Positions 24,511 to 33,866 of a stretch of 64,000 bases of DNA are shown in pieces. The position numbers and the translations under genes are program-made. The stretch spans positions 1 to 64,000 of the forward strand of contig JAFQBA010000006.1 of assembly GCA_017416845.1 (NCBI GenBank), given 5' to 3'. The notes beneath the pieces are model-generated. The model had not been told where the DNA came from. It saw only the letters and a program-made list of their open reading frames with translations, and made no database searches. This DNA is from Clostridia bacterium. GTDB taxonomy: Bacteria > Bacillota > Clostridia > UMGS1810. Positions within the stretch are counted from its first letter, which is position 1. Each line of letters begins with the position of its first letter.

Positions 24511-25470
24511 ATGAATAATTTAACAGTCTCTTATTCACCACATATCCACGGCAAAGAAAATATATCAAAAATTATGCGCGATGTTATTATCGCGCTTGTA
24601 CCAGCAATGCTTGGAAGTATATATTTCTTTGGCATTACAGCACTAATTGTGATTGCCACATCGGTTGCTTTTTGTGTATTATTTGAATATATTTGGAACA
24701 AGTTAATCAAAAAAGATAATACAACAAATGATTTGAGCGCAATTGTAACAGGTATTCTGCTCGCTTTAACTCTACCACCGACAATACCGCTTTATATGAT
24801 TATTATAGGTGATGCATTTGCAATAATAATCGTAAAGTGCTTTTACGGCGGATTAGGTCAGAACTTTGTAAACCCGGCTCTTGCTGCACGAGCTTTTCTG
24901 CTTGCGTGCTGGCCTGTAGCGATGACATCTTTCTCAAAGCCTCAGGATCCATTTGGTATTTTCGGTAAAAATGTAGATTCGTTATCCGGAGCAACACCTT
25001 TAGCTGTCATTAAAGGTGAAAGTAATGAAGTTGCAAATCTTCTGGATTTGTTTCTTGGAAATGTTTCAGGATCAATCGGTGAAGTGTCTGCACTGTTAAT
25101 TCTTATTGGTGGAATATATCTTCTTATAAGAAAAGTAATTAATCCTGTCATTCCAATTACATATATTGTCACTGTAGGTTTGTTTGGAGAGTTATTCTCT
25201 GATTACGGATTTCTTTATCATATTTTAAGCGGCGGTATAATGCTTGCAGGATTTTTCATGGCAACAGACTATGTAACAAGCCCTGTAACAAAAACAGGAC
25301 AATTTATATATGCATTTGGTGCAGGACTTGTTACAAGTGTAATCCGAATTTTCGGCGGATATCCTGAGGGTGTAACCTATGCTATTTTAATTATGAATAT
25401 AATCACACCTCTTCTCGACAAAAACGTTAAACCCAGAAAATTTGGTAAGGCGGTGAAAGATAATGAGTAA
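24511..25470 (+). CDS. rnfD: Rnf complex subunit D (membrane, FMN-binding)
   Basis: This integral membrane subunit of about 319 residues has many hydrophobic helices. The covalent FMN site is recognisable as SGATPL at about 166-171. It forms part of the ion-translocating core with RnfA, E and G. The frame is open upstream into rnfC, but the ATG at 24511 with GAGAGGTG gives the family start MNNLTVSYSPHIH and is used. It overlaps rnfG by 8 bases. Confidence 0.95.
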   Translation: MNNLTVSYSPHIHGKENISKIMRDVIIALVPAMLGSIYFFGITALIVIATSVAFCVLFEYIWNKLIKKDNTTNDLSAIVTGILLALTLPPTIPLYMIIIGDAFAIIIVKCFYGGLGQNFVNPALAARAFLLACWPVAMTSFSKPQDPFGIFGKNVDSLSGATPLAVIKGESNEVANLLDLFLGNVSGSIGEVSALLILIGGIYLLIRKVINPVIPITYIVTVGLFGELFSDYGFLYHILSGGIMLAGFFMATDYVTSPVTKTGQFIYAFGAGLVTSVIRIFGGYPEGVTYAILIMNIITPLLDKNVKPRKFGKAVKDNE

Positions 25471-26077
25471 AAAAAGAAACAAAAGTTATATCTTTAAGCT
25501 TGCCGCAATCCTATTTGCTATTTGCTTTATTTCGACATTACTTTTGACTTTATGTAATTACATAACAAAAGATAGAATACTTCAATTAAAAAATCAAACA
25601 GCAACTCAAGCAATGCAAGAGGTTATCCCTAACGCTGAATTCACAGATGTAAATACAGAAGATTTTGATCAAGAAACAAAAGAAATGCTTGAAAAAAACA
25701 ATTTTGTCGAAGCATCAAAAGCTGAAATTGATGGTAAATTTGCGGGATATACCATCACAGTATCTCCTCAAGGCTTCGGAGATAAAATCAATATGATTGT
25801 AGGCATAAAGCCTGATGGTCAAAGTTACTATGCAATTAAAATAGTTTCTCTTGCAGAAACACCGGGTCTCGGTGCGAAAGCTCAGGAAAAAGATTTTTAC
25901 GGACAGTTTTCCGATGGAAAAAAAGGCTTGCTAAAAGTAGTCAAAAATTCATCCGGTCCATCAGAAAACGAAATTAATGCTATAAGCGGTGCAACCATAA
26001 CATCTGAAGCAGTAACTTTAGGAGCAAACAATGCTATGGAAATTGTAAAGATTTTATTAGAAAAGGAGGCTGCATAA
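25463..26077 (+). CDS. rnfG: Rnf complex subunit G (FMN-binding)
   Basis: The 204-residue protein has one N-terminal membrane helix (about 11-30) and an outside FMN_bind domain. The covalently flavinylated threonine lies in SGATITS at about 175-181; LAETPGLGAK is the other family block. Flavin attachment needs an ApbE-type flavin transferase, which is not in this window. Translationally coupled to rnfD. Confidence 0.95.
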   Translation: MSKKRNKSYIFKLAAILFAICFISTLLLTLCNYITKDRILQLKNQTATQAMQEVIPNAEFTDVNTEDFDQETKEMLEKNNFVEASKAEIDGKFAGYTITVSPQGFGDKINMIVGIKPDGQSYYAIKIVSLAETPGLGAKAQEKDFYGQFSDGKKGLLKVVKNSSGPSENEINAISGATITSEAVTLGANNAMEIVKILLEKEAA

Positions 26078-26080
26078 TTC

Positions 26081-26692
26081 ATGAATAGCAACACGAGTTT
26101 AAAGGCATTCAAAAATGGTTTAACTACCGAAAACCCAACATTTGTTCAGCTTCTTGGAATGTGCCCCACTCTTGCCGTAACAACATCTCTTATTAACGCA
26201 ATAGGCATGGGTCTTTCAGCTACATTTGTTCTGATATTTTCAAATCTTGTTATTTCACTTGTAAGAAAATGCATTCCATCAAAAATCAGAATTGCATCAT
26301 ACATCGTAATCATTGCAGCGTTTGTCAGTATAATTGAAATGCTCCTCAAAGCATATTTACCATCAATTTCAAATGCACTCGGCTTATTCATTCCACTGAT
26401 TACGGTTAACTGTATTATTCTTGCAAGAGCAGAAAGTTTTGCTTCGAAGAACAAACCCATTCCATCCGCTTTTGATGGTTTAGGAATGGGACTCGGATTT
26501 ACACTTGGATTGAGTGTACTCGGAACAATAAGAGAGATTCTCGGTGCAGGTACAATTTTAGGCATATCAATATTTGGTTCAGGTTTTCAACCTGCCCTTA
26601 TGCTAATACTTCCACCAGGGGCATTTTTGTGTCTCGGAATTATACTTGCTGTATACAATATGATTAAAGACAAGAAAGGGGCGACAAAATAA
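26081..26692 (+). CDS. rnfE: Rnf complex subunit E (membrane)
   Basis: The 203-residue polytopic protein begins with a soluble stretch and the family block NPTFVQLLGMCPTLAVTTS, followed by six hydrophobic helices. RnfE and RnfA are homologous inverted-topology partners that bind an in-membrane iron-sulfur centre through the cysteines of their conserved NC blocks (here VNCIILARAE). AAGGAGG precedes the ATG; its stop codon overlaps the rnfA start (TAATG). Confidence 0.95.
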   Translation: MNSNTSLKAFKNGLTTENPTFVQLLGMCPTLAVTTSLINAIGMGLSATFVLIFSNLVISLVRKCIPSKIRIASYIVIIAAFVSIIEMLLKAYLPSISNALGLFIPLITVNCIILARAESFASKNKPIPSAFDGLGMGLGFTLGLSVLGTIREILGAGTILGISIFGSGFQPALMLILPPGAFLCLGIILAVYNMIKDKKGATK

Positions 26693-27279
26693 TGGATTAT
26701 TTAAAAGAGTTTTTATCGCTCGCGGTATTAGGTGTTCTTGTTGAAAATTTTGTCTTAGTTAAATTTTACGGAATTTGCCCATTCTTGGGTGTATCAAAAA
26801 AAACAAACACTGCGCTTGGAATGGGAATGGCAGTAACATTTGTAATGGTGCTCGCTTCAATTCTTACCTGGATTGTACAGAAATATGTACTTATTCCCCT
26901 CAATGTTGAGTATTTACAAACATTAAGCTTTATTCTTTTAATAGCAGCACTTGTTCAATTTGTAGAAATGTTTGTAGCTAAAACTGTACCATCATTATAT
27001 AACGCCTTGGGGATTTATCTTCCATTAATAACCACAAACTGTGCAGTACTTGGTGTAACTCTAATCAACGTACAAAGACAATATACACTCTTTCAGACAA
27101 TAAGTTTTTCATTTTGGTCAGCAATTGGTTTTACATTGTCAATAGTACTATTTGCAGGAGTTCGTGAAAAACTTGAAACTTCTAATATACCAAAATACCT
27201 GAAAGGTTTTCCAATAGCCTTAATAACTGCCGGATTAATGGCAATGGCGTTCCTGGGTTTCCAAGGACTTAACTTCTAA
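26692..27279 (+). CDS. rnfA: Rnf complex subunit A (membrane)
   Basis: The 195-residue membrane protein has six helices, with NFVLVKFYGICPFLGVSKK near the start and TNCAVLGV at about 121-128, the paired Cys blocks shared with RnfE. It forms the transmembrane electron bridge of the Rnf pump. It overlaps rnfE by one base and is followed by rnfB 14 bases later. Confidence 0.95.
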   Translation: MDYLKEFLSLAVLGVLVENFVLVKFYGICPFLGVSKKTNTALGMGMAVTFVMVLASILTWIVQKYVLIPLNVEYLQTLSFILLIAALVQFVEMFVAKTVPSLYNALGIYLPLITTNCAVLGVTLINVQRQYTLFQTISFSFWSAIGFTLSIVLFAGVREKLETSNIPKYLKGFPIALITAGLMAMAFLGFQGLNF

Positions 27280-27293
27280 AGGAGGATATCATA

Positions 27294-28103
27294 ATGTTAG
27301 AACAAATCTTATACCCTGCTTTAGCAATTGGTGCAATCGGCCTCTTCTTTGGTATTATGCTTGCTTTAGCTTCAATAATTTTCAAAGTCGAAAAAGATGA
27401 AAGAATAGATAAAATAGCCGAAATACTACCCGGAGCAAACTGCGGAGGATGCGGATATGCCGGATGTTCTGCATTTGCTCAGGCTATAGTGGATAACGGA
27501 GCAAGAATTTCAAAATGTAATTTGATGACTGAAGAAAAATCAAAACAGATTGCAGAGATAATGGGTGTTAAAGCAGGAAAAATCATAAAAAAAGTAGCAA
27601 TAGTTGGTTGCAACGGAACTTGCGATAAATGTGGAAACAAATGTGAAACATACGGAATAGAAGATTGTTACACTGCATCGCAACTTGGAACAGGTCCCAA
27701 AAATTGTGAATATGGTTGTATGGGATTGGGAAGTTGTGTAAGAGCATGCCCGGAAAATGCAATAACAATAATAGATGGTGTAGCCAATGTTGATGAAGAC
27801 AAATGTATTGGTTGCGGAAAATGTGCTAGTACCTGTCCTAAAAAATTGATTCAAATTGTTCCTGACAAACGTATCGCAATTGTAAAATGTGCTTCAAAAG
27901 ATAAAGGTATAATTGTAAAGAATTATTGCAGTGCCGGATGCATAGGATGCAAAATATGTGAAAAGAAGTGCCCAAAACAAGCCATTACAGTCAATGATGA
28001 TCTTGCAAAAGTTGATTATGAGGCATGTGTTGGTTGCGGAATATGTGCTACAGCTTGCCCGAAAGGCATAATAACAATGATTAATGTACAATCGAAACAA
28101 TAA
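27294..28103 (+). CDS. rnfB: Rnf complex subunit B (ferredoxin-accepting, multi-[4Fe-4S])
   Basis: RnfB takes electrons from reduced ferredoxin. The 269 residues show an N-terminal membrane helix (about 7-27), a [4Fe-4S] domain CGGCGYAGC plus a distant Cys (about 44-70), then a Cys-rich section with cluster blocks CMGLGSCVRACP, CIGCGKCASTCP, CIGCKICEKKCP and CVGCGICATACP. The count suggests five or more clusters, the long clostridial form rather than the short proteobacterial one. Last gene of the operon and followed by a strong terminator. Confidence 0.95.
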   Translation: MLEQILYPALAIGAIGLFFGIMLALASIIFKVEKDERIDKIAEILPGANCGGCGYAGCSAFAQAIVDNGARISKCNLMTEEKSKQIAEIMGVKAGKIIKKVAIVGCNGTCDKCGNKCETYGIEDCYTASQLGTGPKNCEYGCMGLGSCVRACPENAITIIDGVANVDEDKCIGCGKCASTCPKKLIQIVPDKRIAIVKCASKDKGIIVKNYCSAGCIGCKICEKKCPKQAITVNDDLAKVDYEACVGCGICATACPKGIITMINVQSKQ

Positions 28104-28114
28104 TTATTTGTAAT

Positions 28115-28147
28115 AAAAAATCCCGACAAAGTTAGTCGGGATTTTTT
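28115..28147. terminator. Bidirectional terminator between rnfB and the LCP gene
   Basis: A perfect 13-bp stem (aaaaaatcccgac / gtcgggatttttt) with a 7-base loop has T tracts in both directions. It separates the plus-strand Rnf operon from the large minus-strand array. Confidence 0.9.
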
Positions 28148-28247
28148 ATGTACACTGTATTAAATTAACCATACATAATACTTTCGCAGTTATCAGAAAA
28201 AGTCTACAAAATGTTTATTCATTAACAGAACCAAATTTTCAGGAAAT

Positions 28248-29315
28248 TTATTTAACCATAGATTCGACAAGTTCGTCCACAGCAATATCATCAACAAAAT
28301 AAACCGATTGACCATTGGTATATCCGCTACTTCCGGGCAAAGTGGCGGTTTGAATATTCTTTGTATCAATGCCGTTGATAACAAATAAATAAGATAGACA
28401 ATCAAAATAACCGGCGTTCGTTTCTACATAATCATATTTAAATAATACATCCAAAAACACTCCAGGATGTGATAAAATAGTATTTTTTGAAAAAACTTGC
28501 GAAATGAAAGCTTTCATAAATTGCTGTTGCACATCTACCCTACCAAGATCACCATTCGCATATCCGCTTCTGTATCTCACCAGCTGTTCTGCCTCATCAC
28601 CATCAAGATGTTGTTGTCCCTCTTTTAGAACGATATGTAGATTCTGATACGGATCATGATACTCCATATCTTGGGGTACATAAAAATCAATGCCACCGAC
28701 AGAGTCTATTATATACTTAAATGCATCAAAATCGATTTTAATATAATAATCTAATTTAATATCAAATAATTTTTCAACCTCTTTCTGCAACAATTCTACA
28801 CCATATTTATTACCATAGTGATGAACAGCATTTATCTTCATTGATTTACTTCCGGGTTCCGGATAATCTTGACACATTTTTTTAAAGGTATCATCTGAAA
28901 CTGTAATAAAAGTATCTCTCGGAATAGAAACTATGCTGATATCCTTGGAATTCTTATCGAAAGTAGCAAGCATGATTGTATCAGTTCGAGTACCATCTTC
29001 ATCGGTTGCCATTAACAGAACATGTGTTTTTGCAGGTATTGTAAATGATATAAGCCATCCTATTAATACAACAAAAAGAATTAAAGCTAAAACTGAACCC
29101 AAAATAATCAAAATTATTTTTTTGATATTATAATTCTTTCGACTATGTTTTTGGAAAGGATAATCCGTTTTATTGTATTCAAATTCGTCATCATCATTAT
29201 TGAAAGCAGTAAAAGTTTGAATGTCATTTTTAGAATCGTAATCATCATCATACATAGTATCTCTATGTCTGATATTTTTTGAATATTTAAGTCTGTTATT
29301 TTGTTGATTATTCAT
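28248..29315 (-). CDS. LytR-CpsA-Psr (LCP) family cell-wall glycopolymer ligase
   Basis: LCP enzymes attach teichoic acids or other glycopolymers to peptidoglycan. The 355 residues have an acidic, Asn-rich cytoplasmic head (1-60), one membrane helix (about 66-90), and the LCP domain with the block DGTRTDTIML at 107-116, SIPRDTFI, and INAVHHYG, followed by LVRYRSGYANGDLGRVDVQQQ. These Arg/Asp residues bind the polyprenyl-pyrophosphate substrate in the family. It is the last gene of the minus-strand array, 24 bases after thiN. Confidence 0.92.
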   Translation of the reverse strand: MNNQQNNRLKYSKNIRHRDTMYDDDYDSKNDIQTFTAFNNDDDEFEYNKTDYPFQKHSRKNYNIKKIILIILGSVLALILFVVLIGWLISFTIPAKTHVLLMATDEDGTRTDTIMLATFDKNSKDISIVSIPRDTFITVSDDTFKKMCQDYPEPGSKSMKINAVHHYGNKYGVELLQKEVEKLFDIKLDYYIKIDFDAFKYIIDSVGGIDFYVPQDMEYHDPYQNLHIVLKEGQQHLDGDEAEQLVRYRSGYANGDLGRVDVQQQFMKAFISQVFSKNTILSHPGVFLDVLFKYDYVETNAGYFDCLSYLFVINGIDTKNIQTATLPGSSGYTNGQSVYFVDDIAVDELVESMVK

Positions 29316-29338
29316 AATATTATTTTCCTTAGTAATTA

Positions 29339-29983
29339 TTAATCATCGCTTTGAATAGCGAGCATAAGTCCATTGGATATCTTTACAAAAGCAGTATCAT
29401 TTATTATTTCATTACTTACTCCCAACGATATTTCTCTCGGGAGAATTTTATTATGAAGAGAATATTTTAACCCAACAGTATCGTTAACTAAAACATTATT
29501 GTCAAGAGGGATCAGTGAAAAATAATTCCTTTGTTTTTTTATATAAATCTCGTCATCAAAAATCGTGATTAAATTCATTGAATCTTCAATGGTCCCATTT
29601 ACTTGGTTTTTATGAAGAAATTCGAGCAAATGAATTGTACTTAACATGTGATCCGCTCTTTTTCCATTGGCACACCAAATAAATATATCGGAATAACCTC
29701 TTTCTATTGCAACCATACAAGCTTTTTGAGTATCTGTTTCATCTTTAACGGGATTTAATCGAAGTATTTCGCACCTATTATATTCAGGATAATGTAACAA
29801 TATATCATCAAAATTACATGAATCAAAATCACCTATCCACAAATCGGGTATAATACCCATTTTAATACAATGATTAATTGCTCCATCGGCACAAATAATA
29901 TAATCATCAGAAGTATATTTTGATTTATAATAGTTGTAGTTTATCTCATAACCATTGACAATAATTATAGCACGCTTGTTCAT
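29339..29983 (-). CDS. thiN: Thiamine pyrophosphokinase
   Basis: It converts thiamine to thiamine diphosphate, the cofactor of IorA and other enzymes. The 214 residues contain IICADGAINH, PDLWIGDFDS and KDETDTQKA, the ATP/Mg and thiamine blocks of the family, then a C-terminal beta-domain. The ATG overlaps the rpe stop codon, and the position after rpe/rsgA is the standard Firmicutes order. Confidence 0.92.
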   Translation of the reverse strand: MNKRAIIIVNGYEINYNYYKSKYTSDDYIICADGAINHCIKMGIIPDLWIGDFDSCNFDDILLHYPEYNRCEILRLNPVKDETDTQKACMVAIERGYSDIFIWCANGKRADHMLSTIHLLEFLHKNQVNGTIEDSMNLITIFDDEIYIKKQRNYFSLIPLDNNVLVNDTVGLKYSLHNKILPREISLGVSNEIINDTAFVKISNGLMLAIQSDD

Positions 29984-30624
29984 CTTGTTCCACCACCAAG
30001 AAACTGTTTTACTGTTTCTTCAGGGCAATCGGCATCAAAAATTGCAGATCCGGCCACGATAACATTAGCACCCGCTTCAATAACAGCACCAACATTGTCA
30101 ATTTTTATCCCACCATCAACCTCAATGTCAATCTCAGGATACATGTTACGTAAATATCGTATCTTATCAAGGCTTGATTCAATAAAAGACTGTCCTCCAA
30201 ATCCGGGATGAACACTCATAACAAGAAACATATCAACATATGAAGAGTATTTATAAAGATTTTCCACAGGAGTTTCAGGGTTTACAGAAACACAAAGCTT
30301 TCGTTTATATAACTGTGTCAATGAATAAATTTTCTCGATATCAAAGTCGCACTCAGCGTGAACAGTAATTAAATCTGCACCTGCTTTCAAAAACTCTTCA
30401 GCATATTTTTGAGGGTCTTTAATCATAAGATGAACATCAAGAAATTTATCTGTTGCCTTTCGCAAAGATGATACAACACAAGGACCAATAGTAATATTCG
30501 GAACAAAATGACCATCCATAACATCAACGTGTATATACTGAGCGCCGGCTTGCGAAACCATATTAATATCACGTTTCAGATTAGCAAAATCTGCTGATAA
30601 AATTGAAGGCGAAAGTATTATCAT
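29980..30624 (-). CDS. rpe: Ribulose-phosphate 3-epimerase
   Basis: It interconverts ribulose 5-phosphate and xylulose 5-phosphate in the pentose phosphate pathway. The TIM-barrel protein of 214 residues has LSPSILSADF at its start, HVDVMDGHFVPN with metal-binding His/Asp, MSVHPGFGGQ, and a phosphate loop EAGANVIVAGSAIF. The ATG at 30624 (AAGGAG eight bases upstream, overlapping the rsgA stop as TAATG) is preferred over the GTG at 30633. Confidence 0.96.
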   Translation of the reverse strand: MIILSPSILSADFANLKRDINMVSQAGAQYIHVDVMDGHFVPNITIGPCVVSSLRKATDKFLDVHLMIKDPQKYAEEFLKAGADLITVHAECDFDIEKIYSLTQLYKRKLCVSVNPETPVENLYKYSSYVDMFLVMSVHPGFGGQSFIESSLDKIRYLRNMYPEIDIEVDGGIKIDNVGAVIEAGANVIVAGSAIFDADCPEETVKQFLGGGTR

Positions 30625-31499
30625 TATTTCCACTCCTTATTGTCTTTAAGCGTATTATATAAATCTACATAGTTATTATAACGGGAATTTGATACGTCAC
30701 CGCAAAGCATCGCATTATAAACTGAACAAAACTTTCCTCCGGTATGACTACAATCTGAAAACTTACATTCATAAGAATAATCCATAAGATCAGGAAAATA
30801 TTTTATCAATTCCTGATGATTTACCTCATCAGGAAGATTAAGCATACTAAACCCGGGTGTATCTGCAAAATATGAATTTTTATCATATTCAACCAGTTCC
30901 ACATGTCTCGTGGTATGTTTTCCACGATTAAGTTTTAAACTAATTTCACCAACTTGAAACAAATTACGGTTTGTAACACTGTTAATCAAACTTGATTTTC
31001 CAACACCTGAAAAACCACATAAAGCAGTTACAGAGTCTCTCATGTATTCTCTCAGACCATCTATACCCGTCCCATCTTTTGTGCTGGTAACAAAAGTATT
31101 GTATCCTGCCTTTGAATAAATTTTCACATAATCAGAAGTTGCTTCAGGATTAAGATCAGATTTATTAAAACAAATTGCAATTTCTACATTGAGAACTGAA
31201 GCGGTAACGGTCATCTTATCAATATACATTAAATCCGGTTTAGGATTATCAACAGCAGCTACTAAAACAAGTTTATCAACATTTGAAATTGGAGGACGAA
31301 TAAAATAATTTTTACGTGGAAAAATATCCATAACATAACCATTCTCATTGTCAATGTTTATGCTTACATCATCACCAACATATGGCATTAAACTGTCTTT
31401 TCTGAATTTCCCGCGTGCTCTGCATTCAATTACTCCCATATCTGTTTTAACATAGTAAAAACCGCCAATGCCTTTTATTATTTTTCCGACTTTAATCAT
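30624..31499 (-). CDS. rsgA: Ribosome small subunit-dependent GTPase A
   Basis: A GTPase of late 30S ribosome maturation. The 291 residues have an OB-fold (1-65), a circularly permuted GTPase domain (FNKSDLN before the P-loop GFSGVGKSSL, then DTPGFSML) and a C-terminal zinc site with C, C, H and C in YECKFSDCSHTGGKFC. It overlaps prkC by 8 bases. Placement after prkC and before rpe is conserved across Firmicutes. Confidence 0.96.
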   Translation of the reverse strand: MIKVGKIIKGIGGFYYVKTDMGVIECRARGKFRKDSLMPYVGDDVSINIDNENGYVMDIFPRKNYFIRPPISNVDKLVLVAAVDNPKPDLMYIDKMTVTASVLNVEIAICFNKSDLNPEATSDYVKIYSKAGYNTFVTSTKDGTGIDGLREYMRDSVTALCGFSGVGKSSLINSVTNRNLFQVGEISLKLNRGKHTTRHVELVEYDKNSYFADTPGFSMLNLPDEVNHQELIKYFPDLMDYSYECKFSDCSHTGGKFCSVYNAMLCGDVSNSRYNNYVDLYNTLKDNKEWK

Positions 31500-33099
31500 T
31501 ACTTACGCTATCCTCTCCTGAATTGTTTCCTGTTTGAGAGCTTTCATTTGAAGATTCATCAACTTCATCATCCATCTTATTTTCCGACTGTTCGTCTTGA
31601 CTGTCATTATAATTATTTTCATCGGAATCATCTGAATTATCCTTATCAGCTTCATGGTCTTCTTCGTGAATTCCGCTACTTACATAGAAAGTAATGACTG
31701 TATCCGAATCAATGCTCCTTCCGGGTTCAGGAGATTGTCGAAGAATAATACCATTATCTGATTTACTAATTTCACGATATATTTTTACAGTAAAGCCTTT
31801 GTCAGTCAATTCCTGTTCAACAGAAGAATAATAATCTCCGGTATAATCATCCAAGACCAATAAATCTGTACTCTTATTAACAGTTACTTCTATCACATCA
31901 AAATCAACATTTTTGGTATTTTCACGAGGATTCTGAAATATAATCACACCGGGATCATATTCGTGATTTTCACCTTCTTCTTTATAAATCAATGTTATAT
32001 TATGCTTTTTACAATATGCTTCTGCTTCAGCATAGGTTTTACCAATAAGACTGGGCACAAGTTCTGTATCATCACCTGAGAACATCCTGGAAAGCCCACC
32101 GGTGGCAACAAAAAGTACTGTAACAACAATAAACAATGATGTTACAGCGCCAAGGATAATCATACCAATTTTTGTCCTACGCTTCAAAGATGTATTTGCT
32201 GAAACGTTTTGTTCATTGACATTTTCCTCTTCGTACATTGATCCATCAAAATATAAATATCCGTCCTGAATAAAATAATCAGGATCCTGAGTTATATTTT
32301 GAATATCTGTTTTGAAATCCAATGCACTCTGATAACGTAAATCAGGATCTTTAGACATTGCCTTAAATATAATTTGCCAGAGTGACAACGGTATTTCATA
32401 CTCCAATTCAGCAGGTATAGTGGGTAAATCTTCAATTTGCATCATAGCTACGGCTACCGGAGTATCTGCATCAAATGGTACTTTTCCGGTAAGCATTTCA
32501 TACATAGCAATGCCAAGAGAGTATATATCTGATCGGCTATCAACACTTTCTCCCTTTGCTTGCTCAGGAGAAATATAATGAACAGAACCTAAAATATCAT
32601 CATTCGAAGTTATAGTATTACCTGTTCCGAAACGCGCAATACCAAAGTCGGTAACTTTTATCTTTTTATCTTCCGTAATAAGTATATTATGTGGTTTTAT
32701 GTCCCTATGAACAATATTTTTTTCATGTGCCGCCTGCATAGCATCACATATTTGATATGCAATATCAAGAGTTTCTTCAAATGATAAGCGTCGATTCTGG
32801 CAAATATATTCTTTTAGTGTAATACCATCAACATATTCCATTACAATATAATTAATGCCTTCATCTACACCAACATCAAAAATAGCAACTATATTTGAAT
32901 GTGTAAGACTTGCAGCGGCACGCGCTTCACTTTTGAATCTGTTAAGAAACTCCTCGCCACCTTCGAGATCATCTCTTAAAATTTTCAAAGCAACAATCCT
33001 GTTGAGCAAAATACACTTCGCCTTATAAACATGAGCCATTCCGCCTTTACCGATTTCCTCAATAATCTCATATCTTTCTCCAAGAATCTTACCTATCAT
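31492..33099 (-). CDS. prkC: Serine/threonine protein kinase with two PASTA domains (PrkC/Stk1 type)
   Basis: This membrane kinase senses cell-wall fragments or lipid II and regulates growth, wall synthesis and germination. The 535 residues: kinase domain 1-275 (G-loop IGKGGMA at 16-22, H131-R-D133, D151-F-G), one membrane helix at about 312-336, two extracellular PASTA repeats (about 340-408 and 410-478), and a Ser/Asp/Glu/Asn-rich tail of about 55 residues. Many homologs have three or more PASTA units; here I see two. ATGA overlap with prpC, the antagonistic phosphatase. Confidence 0.95.
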   Translation of the reverse strand: MIGKILGERYEIIEEIGKGGMAHVYKAKCILLNRIVALKILRDDLEGGEEFLNRFKSEARAAASLTHSNIVAIFDVGVDEGINYIVMEYVDGITLKEYICQNRRLSFEETLDIAYQICDAMQAAHEKNIVHRDIKPHNILITEDKKIKVTDFGIARFGTGNTITSNDDILGSVHYISPEQAKGESVDSRSDIYSLGIAMYEMLTGKVPFDADTPVAVAMMQIEDLPTIPAELEYEIPLSLWQIIFKAMSKDPDLRYQSALDFKTDIQNITQDPDYFIQDGYLYFDGSMYEEENVNEQNVSANTSLKRRTKIGMIILGAVTSLFIVVTVLFVATGGLSRMFSGDDTELVPSLIGKTYAEAEAYCKKHNITLIYKEEGENHEYDPGVIIFQNPRENTKNVDFDVIEVTVNKSTDLLVLDDYTGDYYSSVEQELTDKGFTVKIYREISKSDNGIILRQSPEPGRSIDSDTVITFYVSSGIHEEDHEADKDNSDDSDENNYNDSQDEQSENKMDDEVDESSNESSQTGNNSGEDSVSND

Positions 33100-33854
33100 T
33101 TACGAGTCCCCCTCTCTTCATTTTTTAATATTATAAAGGTTATATTATCTATACCACCCATAGCATTTGATTTATCTAAAAGCTTAGCTGAAATCTTTTT
33201 GATGTCACTTTCATTGCTGAATGTTTCAAAAAGAAACTCATCATTCAACATATTAGTAAGTCCGTCTGTACATAAAAGTAAACATTCGTTATTCTTTAAC
33301 ACTCCGGAAAATCCGTCAGATTCAACTGTGCTTTCGGTTCCAATAGCCCTGGTTATAACATTCTTTTTAGGATGAACCAGTGCCTGTTCCTTTGTAATTA
33401 CACCAATATCCAACAATTCTGCAACATATGAATGATCTTTTGTTATCTGAAAAATAGATGATTTCGACAAATGATAAAGCCTACTGTCACCAACATTCAC
33501 AACATAGTATTTGTTTTTTATTACCAAGCAAGCCACAATCGTTGTCCCCATACCATATAAAGAGGAATCTTTTATTGACATCGAATATATTTCTTCATTA
33601 ATATAAGAAACAACCTTTTTCATTGTTTGAAGAATTTTTCGATCAGAGTATGTGAAAATATCTGAATAGTTTTCATCTATTCTTTTTACGAAGCAATCAA
33701 CTGCAATACGGCTGGCTTTTTCCCCCGCATTATGACCTCCCATCCCATCAGCAATAACAGTAAGAATGGCATCTTCGCCGTACTCCTTAACAATATATGA
33801 ATCTTCATTAAGAGTTCTGACTCTTCCTACATCAGTATTTGCACAGTAAACCAT
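33096..33854 (-). CDS. prpC: PP2C-type serine/threonine phosphatase (PrpC/Stp)
   Basis: It dephosphorylates PrkC and its targets. The 252 residues show the PP2C metal-site blocks NTDVGRVRTLNEDSY (family RxxNEDS), IADGMGGHNAGEKAS, VGDSRLYHL and a terminal GGIDNITFI with the metal-binding Asp. Transcribed 12 bases after rlmN and overlapping prkC by 4 bases (ATGA). Confidence 0.95.
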   Translation of the reverse strand: MVYCANTDVGRVRTLNEDSYIVKEYGEDAILTVIADGMGGHNAGEKASRIAVDCFVKRIDENYSDIFTYSDRKILQTMKKVVSYINEEIYSMSIKDSSLYGMGTTIVACLVIKNKYYVVNVGDSRLYHLSKSSIFQITKDHSYVAELLDIGVITKEQALVHPKKNVITRAIGTESTVESDGFSGVLKNNECLLLCTDGLTNMLNDEFLFETFSNESDIKKISAKLLDKSNAMGGIDNITFIILKNEERGTRK

Positions 33855-33866
33855 GTTGTCACTTCC

